DNA from: an uncultured Eubacteriales bacterium | GTDB lineage: Bacteria; Bacillota_I; Bacilli_A; RF39; UBA660 | Direction of reading: 5' to 3' | NCBI GenBank assembly: GCA_900321645.1 | Contig: ONWZ01000043.1 | Coordinates: 1-11,763, forward strand | DNA: 11,763 bases | In this document: piece by piece, positions 6,209 through 11,763 of the stretch | How positions within the stretch are numbered: the first letter of the stretch is position 1 | How the letters are laid out: the number at the start of each line of letters is the position of its first letter | Notes under the pieces: generated by a model | What the model was told of the DNA's origin: nothing | Database searches by the model: none | The model's input: the letters and a program-made list of their open reading frames with translations, nothing else | Position numbers and translations under genes: made by a program

Positions 6209-7339
6209 ATGAAAAATGTATCAAAATATAAAGTAGAATTAAATGTTTTAATTCCAATTTTAATCTTTTTTATTGTCAGTATTATTTCTATTTATTCCAC
6301 TAAAAGATTATTACCAATCGAATATCATAACCTATGGTTAAAGCAAATAATTTGGTATATAATTGGTATTTCTATTGCATATCTTACAATGTTTTTAGGC
6401 AATAAATTTCTTTATCGTAATGCTTATATTTTTTATCTTATTGGAATAATTTTATTAGCTTTAGTGTTGCCTTTTGGGGTAACTATTAATAATGCTACAT
6501 GTTGGTTCAAAATTCCTTTAATTGGAACATTTCAGCCAAGTGAATTTATGAAATTATTCTTGATTATTACCTTATCTAGAATGATTAATGACTTTAACGA
6601 AATCCACCATAATCCTGATACCATCGATGAATTAAAATTTATTCTTAAAGTATTAATAATTGTCTTTATTCCTTCGATATTAACCTTTATCGAACCAGAT
6701 ACTGGAGCTGTTATTATGTATTTAATTATTGCTTTTATTATGTTATTTATTGGTGGTTTAAGAAAAAGATGGTTTATCTTAACTCTTATAATAATTAGTT
6801 TATTACTAGGTTCTTTCTTAGCAATATATTTTCTAAAACAAGACCTATTTATTAGACTATTTGGAACTTCTTTCTTTTACCGAATGGATCGAATTGCTAA
6901 TTGGTCTTCATCCGATGGACTTCAGTTAAAGAATTCGCTTACTGCCATTGGTTCAGCTGGTACAGCTGGACATGGTATTAACAAAACACCTATCTATTTT
7001 CCAGAAATGCAAAATGATTTTATCTTTGCTGTCTTTGCCTCAAATACTGGATTCATTGGGGCATCAATCCTAATAATTACAATCATATTTTTTGATTTAA
7101 CACTAATTAATTATGCCAATAAAACAACTAACCAAACAGATAAATATTCACTAGGTGGCATTGTTGGAGTATTAATCTTTAGTCAAATATATAATATTGC
7201 AATGACAATAGGGCTCTTACCAATTATGGGAATTACTCTTCCCTTTATTTCATACGGAGGTTCTTCCCTCTTATCATATATGTTACTTTTAGGAATAATC
7301 TTTAATATTTCTAACGATAATTTAAGATATGCCAATTAA
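6209..7339 (+). CDS. rodA: RodA/FtsW-family SEDS peptidoglycan glycosyltransferase, RodA-like
   Basis: SEDS proteins are polytopic membrane enzymes that polymerise lipid II together with a class B penicillin-binding protein. The 376 residues form about ten hydrophobic segments. Family motifs are NNATCWFKIP (94-103, with W99), GTFQPSEFMKL (106-116), EPDTGA (162-167), FPEMQNDFIFA (264-274) and PIMGITLPFISYGGSSLLSY (338-357). D270 in the NDF motif matches the catalytic Asp of RodA. The P-I-M-G-I-x-L-P-F form and the length suit RodA better than FtsW, but SpoVE/FtsW cannot be excluded. Just after D270 the usual G-E-E stretch reads ASN (277-279), which is odd. No partner PBP gene is in the window. 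The start has AAAGGATG upstream. Confidence 0.9.
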   Translation: MKNVSKYKVELNVLIPILIFFIVSIISIYSTKRLLPIEYHNLWLKQIIWYIIGISIAYLTMFLGNKFLYRNAYIFYLIGIILLALVLPFGVTINNATCWFKIPLIGTFQPSEFMKLFLIITLSRMINDFNEIHHNPDTIDELKFILKVLIIVFIPSILTFIEPDTGAVIMYLIIAFIMLFIGGLRKRWFILTLIIISLLLGSFLAIYFLKQDLFIRLFGTSFFYRMDRIANWSSSDGLQLKNSLTAIGSAGTAGHGINKTPIYFPEMQNDFIFAVFASNTGFIGASILIITIIFFDLTLINYANKTTNQTDKYSLGGIVGVLIFSQIYNIAMTIGLLPIMGITLPFISYGGSSLLSYMLLLGIIFNISNDNLRYAN

Positions 7340-7366
7340 AAAAAGAAATTAATAATTTCTTTTTTT
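7338..7366. terminator. Bidirectional intrinsic terminator between the RodA-like gene and the pilin operon
   Basis: Thirteen bases at 7338-7350 (AAAAAAAGAAATT) pair perfectly with 7354-7366 around a three-base loop AAT. The A run on one side and T run on the other let it work in both directions. The RodA stop TAA (7337-7339) opens the stem and the last pilin gene stops just past it (7368-7370). The stem has only one G-C pair, so its strength rests on the poly-U tract. Confidence 0.75.
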
Positions 7367-7367
7367 A

Positions 7368-7799
7368 TTATTCTAATATCCAATCTAATTTAATATTAAA
7401 ATTACGATCTTTTATTTGTTTTACTTCAATTGGTATATTGATATGAATTACTTCGATATTTCCACCTTCATTAGAATTATCTGTTTTTGAACAATTAACC
7501 GGTCCTATCGTTGTTACATATTCATTGACAGCATCGATTAATTTACCATCAATACTTACTTTCTTTCCTTCGACCTTTAAACTATTAGCAACAGTTCCAC
7601 AATTACTACCTTTAAGTGAATTCATAATGCTATTAGCAATGATTGCTTGGTCGGTAGCAGTTAGTGTTTCCACCAGTAAATCATCATTTTTATTTTTTAA
7701 TTTAATTGTCATATTTAACATAAAATAAGCAATTCCAAAAGCAATCGCCGTAGCTAAAATTATTTCTACCAACATATATCCACGTCTATTAATTCGCAT
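7368..7799 (-). CDS. Type IV pilin-like minor pseudopilin (third of the cassette)
   Basis: With ATG at 7799 the product has 143 residues. The class III prepilin signal is MRINRRG then YMLVE: cleavage after G7 leaves Y8, and E12 is the +5 Glu used in subunit assembly. A hydrophobic helix spans about 8-30. The remaining part is a probable extracellular head with exactly two cysteines (C67, C103). Beyond the N-terminus I see no specific family; it may correspond to a ComG- or GspH/I-like minor subunit. Upstream ATGs at 7814 and 7811 would add MMRCN and spoil the signal, and the ribosome site GAGGTG lies between them and 7799. The gene starts one base after the stop of the previous pilin, so translation is likely coupled. 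Confidence 0.82.
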   Translation of the reverse strand: MRINRRGYMLVEIILATAIAFGIAYFMLNMTIKLKNKNDDLLVETLTATDQAIIANSIMNSLKGSNCGTVANSLKVEGKKVSIDGKLIDAVNEYVTTIGPVNCSKTDNSNEGGNIEVIHINIPIEVKQIKDRNFNIKLDWILE

Positions 7800-7800
7800 G

Positions 7801-8334
7801 TTACACCTCATCATATACTGCTAAATAAGCATATTTACAAGTATCTTTATCACTCGTTTCACAACGTTCAATAGTCATTACAAATGGAGCATCCGTTAAA
7901 TCAACTGAAGTTGATAAATAATTAACATAATCTTTATAAGTTAAATTAACTGAATTGTCTTTTAAGCTATCTTTTTCTAAATTTTTATAATTGTTATAGA
8001 ACAAGAAAACCTTTTCTTTGACATTTTCATATTCGGGATTACTATTAATAAACTGATTAATTGACTCTGACTTTCCATTTGCTTTGGCCGCTAATAACTT
8101 GCAGTATAAAACACTCATCTTATCGCCACCATTACATTTTTGAATATATTCACCATAGTACTCTTTATAAAACCCTAGTCGATATAAAGCTGTTACATCA
8201 TAATAATCAAGTCTTGTTTTATAAGTAGAATATATTTTATTGTAACTGATAAAAATACCCGCTAAAAATGTTAAAATAATTGCTGATACGACAATTACTT
8301 CAGCCATCATAAATCCTTTTTTATTCAATTTCAT
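7801..8334 (-). CDS. Type IV pilin-like pseudopilin (second of the cassette)
   Basis: The 177 residues begin MKLNKKG then FMMAE, a class III prepilin signal with cleavage after G7 and Glu12 at +5. The hydrophobic helix runs about 8-30. The head domain contains four cysteines, C67, C78, C158 and C166, the last two in an ERCETSDKDTCKY loop resembling the disulfide-bounded C-terminal loop of pilins. Aromatic residues are frequent (YYDVTALYRLGFYKEYYGEY at 44-63). The first eight residues are identical to those of the preceding pilin, which suggests duplication of at least the N-terminal segment. The ribosome site AGGAGGT (8339-8345) overlaps the stop codon of the preceding gene. The exact subunit type is not recognisable. 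Confidence 0.83.
   Translation of the reverse strand: MKLNKKGFMMAEVIVVSAIILTFLAGIFISYNKIYSTYKTRLDYYDVTALYRLGFYKEYYGEYIQKCNGGDKMSVLYCKLLAAKANGKSESINQFINSNPEYENVKEKVFLFYNNYKNLEKDSLKDNSVNLTYKDYVNYLSTSVDLTDAPFVMTIERCETSDKDTCKYAYLAVYDEV
7804..7809 (-). promoter_or_regulatory. Ribosome binding site for the third pilin, embedded in the second pilin's last codons
   Basis: GAGGTG encodes the last two residues (Glu-Val) of the second pilin and is followed by TAA, one C, and ATG at 7799. It lies downstream of the alternative ATGs at 7814 and 7811, so it decides for the 143-residue product. Confidence 0.7.
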
Positions 8335-8343
8335 TTTTACCTC

Positions 8344-8676
8344 CTAAGAGCAACTATCGACATATTCAAAGTTATTGCCATTGGTATATTTTACTCCACC
8401 TGGAAATGCCTCACCATTAGATCCAGTCATCTCATCTTCAGATAAATCTAATAAGCCAAGTTGAATACAGCCATTAAGACCTAAACTGTTTTTATGATCT
8501 TCATAATATATTTTAGCATAGCTAACAATTACTTCTTTTTTAGCATTATCTTGTTTAGCTTTATTTCTTTCGACAGCTGCATTAATAGATGATATAGCCA
8601 TTACTGAAATAGCTAAAAGAATGACTACAACTGCTAATAATTCAATTAACGTAAATCCTTTTTTATTTAGTTTCAT
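8344..8676 (-). CDS. Type IV pilin-like major pseudopilin (ComGC/GspG-like, first of the cassette)
   Basis: The 110 residues start with a textbook class III prepilin leader: MKLNKKG, cleavage after G7, then FTLIELLAVVVILLAI with Glu12 at +5. This is the closest to consensus of the three and the shortest, as expected for a ComGC- or GspG-like main subunit. After the helix (8-30) comes a Lys-rich amphipathic stretch to about 60 and a small head with C70 and C109, able to form one disulfide near the C-terminus. The ATG lies inside the 3' end of the PRPP synthetase gene (14-base overlap) and is served by GAGGAAG (8681-8687). No ATPase, platform protein or peptidase gene is in the window, so competence, secretion or adhesion cannot be told apart. 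Confidence 0.85.
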   Translation of the reverse strand: MKLNKKGFTLIELLAVVVILLAISVMAISSINAAVERNKAKQDNAKKEVIVSYAKIYYEDHKNSLGLNGCIQLGLLDLSEDEMTGSNGEAFPGGVKYTNGNNFEYVDSCS

Positions 8677-9766
8677 ATTTCTTCCTCAATTTCTTTATTT
8701 TTACCGCCGTTTCGACACGACCACTAATCAATTCTCCAATGGAATCACCATAATTAAGGGCATTGATCATTTGTGCTATCTTTTCAGAACAATCAACGGA
8801 TCTAAACCATTTCATCTTTTGAATACTATCAGGAACATAACTAACATTTGAAGCATATACTCTATCAATTATTCCTTTATCAAAATATTCTTGGAATTTA
8901 TCTACTCCTTCTGTAAATAAAGCAAACGTAACAATCAAAAATATTTTTTCAACACCTAATTTTTTAATTGCTTCAGCCGTATCTAAAATAGAACCACCTG
9001 ATGCAATCATGTCATCGGCGACAATAACATACTTTCCTTTCATATCACTAGGTCCTAAAAATCTATGATCAATAATTGGATTCTTTCCTTTTACTACTTT
9101 CGTATAATCCCTTTGTTTATAAAATGAGCCAATATCGACATTACCTAATAAATCAGAAAAGAACCTTGCCCTTTTCATCGCTCCTTCATCAGGTGAGATA
9201 CATACAAATTTAGAAAAATCGTGAATTTTTTCATACTCAATTAAATCTAGTAACATAATATCGCCCAAATACATGTTTTCAAAAGCCATATTAGGTACCG
9301 CATTCATAACACTTTTGTTATGGACATCACAAGTAACGATTTCATTAACTCCCATTAATTCAAGCTCTTTTAAAGCCATAGCACAGTCTAAACTTTCTCT
9401 TGAATCTTTTTTATCTTGTCTTGATTCATACAAGTATGGCATAATTACTGTCCTTTTTGTGGCATGTCCACATTCAGCACTTAAAATTCTTTTGATATCC
9501 ATAAAATGCTCATCTGGACTCATATAATGGGTTCTTCCATAGTAAGGATATGATATATCATAATTGCTAACATCACTCATTATATATAAGTCTTTATCAC
9601 GAAGAGATTCTTTAATAACCACTTTCCCTTCACCATTGTTAAATCTTACCAAGGAAGTTTCAACCAAATAATTATCATTTGTCTTTCTAATATCTTTGAT
9701 ATGTTCATTAACTTTTTCTCCAAATTCTCTAAAATTTTCTGGAACTATTATTTTTAATTCACTCAT
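8663..9766 (-). CDS. prs: Ribose-phosphate pyrophosphokinase (PRPP synthetase), divergent form
   Basis: PRPP synthetase transfers pyrophosphate from ATP to ribose 5-phosphate, feeding purine, pyrimidine, His, Trp and NAD synthesis in the cytoplasm. The expected motifs occur in order: FNNGEGKV (42-49, ATP side), PYLYESRQDKKDSR (110-123, canonical PY-x-x-x-RQD), TCDVHNKS (145-152), SPDEGAMKRAR (191-201), the K-x-R of the flexible loop (217-219) and the ribose-phosphate loop VADDMIASGGSI (249-260). The loop reads ASGGS rather than bacterial DTAGT, closer to archaeal synthetases and to phosphoribosyltransferases. At 367 residues it is about 50 longer than typical Prs, the surplus lying around 220-245 and at the C-terminus. 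An AAGGAG/AGGAG-type site precedes ATG. A noncanonical phosphoribosyltransferase role cannot be excluded. Confidence 0.82.
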   Translation of the reverse strand: MSELKIIVPENFREFGEKVNEHIKDIRKTNDNYLVETSLVRFNNGEGKVVIKESLRDKDLYIMSDVSNYDISYPYYGRTHYMSPDEHFMDIKRILSAECGHATKRTVIMPYLYESRQDKKDSRESLDCAMALKELELMGVNEIVTCDVHNKSVMNAVPNMAFENMYLGDIMLLDLIEYEKIHDFSKFVCISPDEGAMKRARFFSDLLGNVDIGSFYKQRDYTKVVKGKNPIIDHRFLGPSDMKGKYVIVADDMIASGGSILDTAEAIKKLGVEKIFLIVTFALFTEGVDKFQEYFDKGIIDRVYASNVSYVPDSIQKMKWFRSVDCSEKIAQMINALNYGDSIGELISGRVETAVKIKKLRKKYETK

Positions 9767-9780
9767 ACTACTCCTACTCC

Positions 9781-10347
9781 TTATACAATTTCTAATTTAT
9801 CAAATTTGACATTTAGATAGTTTCTGCTTGCCAAATAATCGCACATATGCACAAATCTTCCTAATTTATCACTAGGTACCGGTAATACTACTTTCGTGTA
9901 CTTATCGGTATTCCACCTTCCCATATGACTTTCAATCATCATACACATCTTTCTAACATCATCAATATTCATCTTCAAATCTTTAGCATGTTCCATAATT
10001 AATTTTGATGATAATAAGGGATGATCAAATCTTGTATATTTTTCTTCTTCATATCCTTTTTTTAATCCATCATGCATAATTAAAGCCATAATAATTAAAT
10101 CTTTTTCGCTATCACTAAACATATCGTTTATTTGAAATAAATCATAAGCAATTCTTACTGCTACTTTCGTATGTTTAAGTAGTCCATGCTCAGTACTTGC
10201 AAATTTAGGATGATATTTACCAGTACTAGAGGCTGGTATTTTAAAGAAATAATCAGGAAGCAAATCGATTAAATACTTAATGTCTTCTCTTCTATTCCTA
10301 TCTTTAATATAATTAATTTCAGTTTCAAAATATTTAATTTTATTCAT
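9781..10347 (-). CDS. HD-domain metal-dependent phosphohydrolase
   Basis: The 188 residues carry an HD-superfamily signature: LLKHT (56-60, H59), the MHDG doublet H92-D93, FDHPLLSSKLI (107-117, H109), ESHMGRW (139-145, H141) and HMCDYLASRNYL (167-178, D170). These supply the metal ligands of an HD hydrolase. An upstream TGKYHPKFASTEHG stretch (42-55) recalls HD domains of the YhaM/phage type, in which a P-x-x-x-GGLLxHT block precedes the first His. The substrate is unknown; nucleotides or oligonucleotides are plausible. No membrane segment or nucleic-acid-binding OB domain is present. The ATG overlaps the stop of the MscS gene by eight bases, and GAGGAAA sits just upstream. Its stop is 14 bases before the PRPP synthetase start, which hints at a shared role in nucleotide metabolism. 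Confidence 0.82.
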   Translation of the reverse strand: MNKIKYFETEINYIKDRNRREDIKYLIDLLPDYFFKIPASSTGKYHPKFASTEHGLLKHTKVAVRIAYDLFQINDMFSDSEKDLIIMALIMHDGLKKGYEEEKYTRFDHPLLSSKLIMEHAKDLKMNIDDVRKMCMMIESHMGRWNTDKYTKVVLPVPSDKLGRFVHMCDYLASRNYLNVKFDKLEIV

Positions 10348-11128
10348 CTTTTCCTCTTATATTAACATCAATTTTTGTATAAGGTATTTCAATTTTATAT
10401 TTATTAAAATATTTTCTTAAAATCTTATTAAAATCTCTTTTAACTTGGAATCTAACATTAGACTTACACTCTAACATCACCATATATTTAATGCTACTTG
10501 TCGCAAATTCTTGAATACCTAATAATTTATAATTACCAATGTATCCATCAATCTTTTCAACTTCGGGAGTCATTTCTTTTAAGCATTTTTCTAACTTGTC
10601 AATATCTGTATCATAAGCTACATCGATATTAATATAATGTACTGTATTATTGATACTATAATTAACAACTTTTTTAAAAGCCGAATTAGCAATAATCATG
10701 CCTTCACCATTTGCTGCTTTTAACTTGGTTGTCATCAAACCAAAAGAAACCACTTCCCCTGTAAAACCATCGATTGTTACGACATCTCCTAAAGCATAGT
10801 GATTGTCAAATAAGATTAATACTCCCGCTAAAAAGTCTCTAACCATATCTTGGAACGCTAGACCAATGATAACACCAGCTACCCCAATCGAAGTAACTAA
10901 AGCCGAAGTATCGACTCCATAAACACTAAGGATAGCTAAAACAACAAATATCATAATTAGATATTTAATAATATTTTTAAGTAAAGAAATAAGTGTTTTC
11001 TTCTTCCTATCAGCATACTTTGTCTTACTAATTTTCATCATCAAGAACTTAATAATATTATAGACAATAACCCCGATAATTATATACACTATCGGTAAAA
11101 GAACTTTTTTTGTTAATAATATTTTCAT
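10340..11128 (-). CDS. MscS-family mechanosensitive channel (small, YkuT-like)
   Basis: MscS channels open under membrane tension to release solutes during osmotic downshock; they are heptamers in the cytoplasmic membrane. The 262 residues have three helices, at about 8-29, 48-70 and 77-107. The third is the glycine/alanine-rich pore helix typical of the family (GVAGVIIGLAFQDMVRDFLA, 82-101), followed by FDNHYALGDVVTIDG (107-121) entering the beta domain. A conserved GEVVSFGLMTTKLKAANGE block (124-142) and PNSAFKK-like IANSAFKK (146-153) follow. Length and topology suit the small B. subtilis YkuT type. The ATG shares one base with the hemW stop (TAATG), with GGGAGTGA upstream, so translation is probably coupled. 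Confidence 0.93.
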   Translation of the reverse strand: MKILLTKKVLLPIVYIIIGVIVYNIIKFLMMKISKTKYADRKKKTLISLLKNIIKYLIMIFVVLAILSVYGVDTSALVTSIGVAGVIIGLAFQDMVRDFLAGVLILFDNHYALGDVVTIDGFTGEVVSFGLMTTKLKAANGEGMIIANSAFKKVVNYSINNTVHYINIDVAYDTDIDKLEKCLKEMTPEVEKIDGYIGNYKLLGIQEFATSSIKYMVMLECKSNVRFQVKRDFNKILRKYFNKYKIEIPYTKIDVNIRGKDE

Positions 11129-11763
11129 TATAATTCACTCCCTATAATTTTTTCTAAGAAATAATTTTCTAAATATAAATACTCTTTTTTACCTCGTAAA
11201 TATCCTTCATTAGTTTCTAAATATCCATCATTAATTAATTGTTTAATGACATCTTGGTTTAATAAATCATCACTGTATTTTTCATTAAAGTTTTTAATAG
11301 ATATGCCTTTAACTAATCTAAGGCCTAATATTAAATCATTCTCTTTTCGAATATTAATATCTTCATATTCTCTTTTATCTTCGTAATTACCATCTAAGTA
11401 CTTATGCATATTTTTCGTATTACTAATACGATAATTATTAAGATAGCTTACTGCTCCCAAGCCAAAACCATAATAATTACCATTTAACCAATAGTTTTTA
11501 TTATGCACGCTTTCATAGCCATCTTTGGCATAATTACTTATTTCATAATGATGATATCCTCGTTTTTTTAATGCCAAATTGATATATTCATACATTTCTC
11601 TATCAACATTTTCATCAATATAATCATGTTTATCAATATATAACTTGGTATGTTCTTCCAAAATTAATGAATAACATGAAACATGTGGAAGATCTAATTC
11701 TAAAAACTTAGCAATATCGTTTTTAACTATCTCTATATTATTATTGACACCGTATATTAAATC
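11128..11763 (-). CDS. hemW: HemW-type radical SAM protein (partial, N-terminus beyond window)
   Basis: The open frame continues to the right edge, giving 211 C-terminal residues of a family normally near 380. The fragment opens with DLIYG and PHVSCYSLILEEHT (26-39), both typical of HemW/HemN radical SAM proteins. Then come HYEISNYAKDGYES (72-85), HNKNYWLNGNYYGFGLGAVS (87-106), and a C-terminal winged-helix HemN_C-like region (about 145-195, GLRLVKGISIKNF). HemW is a heme-binding chaperone related to oxygen-independent coproporphyrinogen III oxidase. The iron-sulfur CxxxCxxC motif lies outside the window. A TTG at 11661 is only an internal Leu codon: the 34 upstream codons are clearly homologous. 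It is the most upstream visible gene of the right-hand minus-strand unit. Confidence 0.93.
   Translation of the reverse strand, partial: DLIYGVNNNIEIVKNDIAKFLELDLPHVSCYSLILEEHTKLYIDKHDYIDENVDREMYEYINLALKKRGYHHYEISNYAKDGYESVHNKNYWLNGNYYGFGLGAVSYLNNYRISNTKNMHKYLDGNYEDKREYEDINIRKENDLILGLRLVKGISIKNFNEKYSDDLLNQDVIKQLINDGYLETNEGYLRGKKEYLYLENYFLEKIIGSEL

Noticed and set aside
7525..7728. Plus-strand open frame inside the third pilin gene
   Set aside because: It is antisense to a gene with a clear prepilin signal and has no ribosome site or recognisable product.
7800..7814. ATG at 7814 or 7811 as start of the third pilin
   Set aside because: Both precede the ribosome site GAGGTG, add MMRCN or MRCN ahead of the prepilin leader, and give an odd cysteine.
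8621..9527. Plus-strand open frames inside the first pilin and PRPP synthetase genes
   Set aside because: They are shadows of conserved minus-strand genes with all expected motifs.
11661..11763. Start of the HemW-like protein at TTG 11661, giving a 177-residue protein
   Set aside because: The frame stays open to the edge and the 34 upstream codons encode DLIYG and other HemW-typical residues, so the gene is truncated by the window.

Overview
This window is strongly A+T-rich (roughly 30% G+C by eye) and densely packed. It carries Bacillota-type genes: RNase J, a RodA/FtsW-type SEDS protein, a DUF421/YetF membrane protein, a TIGR04086-type membrane protein, and clear AGGAGG-type ribosome binding sites. 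Cell-wall genes (deacetylase, glucosaminidase, RodA) argue against a wall-less mollicute. Every Trp codon I checked is TGG and no gene ends in TGA. The best fit is an uncultured-type low-GC Bacilli relative (Erysipelotrichales/RF39-like), but the exact lineage is inference.

Layout. 1-1118 (-): 5'-proximal part of a membrane-anchored PASTA plus polysaccharide deacetylase protein, cut by the left edge. 1274-2944 (+): RNase J, behind a strong extended -10 promoter. 2967-3614 (-): DUF421 protein, convergent with RNase J across a bidirectional terminator that contains both stop codons. 3687-4037 (+): small four-helix membrane protein, whose stop overlaps that of a convergent cell-wall glucosaminidase with Ig-like repeats (4034-5779, -). 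5848-6138 (-): unrecognised 96-residue protein. 6209-7339 (+): RodA-like SEDS glycosyltransferase, ending at a second bidirectional terminator. 7368-11763 (-): seven tightly packed genes, in transcription order hemW (partial), MscS-type channel, HD-domain hydrolase, PRPP synthetase, and three type IV pilin-like proteins.

How the genes relate. The left 7.3 kb is dominated by envelope and wall functions: wall modification, wall hydrolysis, glycan polymerisation, and two small membrane proteins. RNase J is the housekeeping exception. The right 4.4 kb looks like one co-transcribed unit in which housekeeping genes are directly followed by, and translationally coupled to, three class III prepilins. 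No assembly ATPase, platform protein or prepilin peptidase is visible. No RNA gene, CRISPR array or mobile element was seen, and no gene-free stretch exceeds 300 bases; the longest is the 155-base promoter region between the deacetylase and RNase J.

The points most worth a second look are the pilin cassette attached to the PRPP synthetase gene with its even cysteine numbers, a RodA-like protein that lacks the usual Glu pair next to its catalytic Asp, the PASTA-deacetylase fusion, and the unrecognised 96-residue protein.
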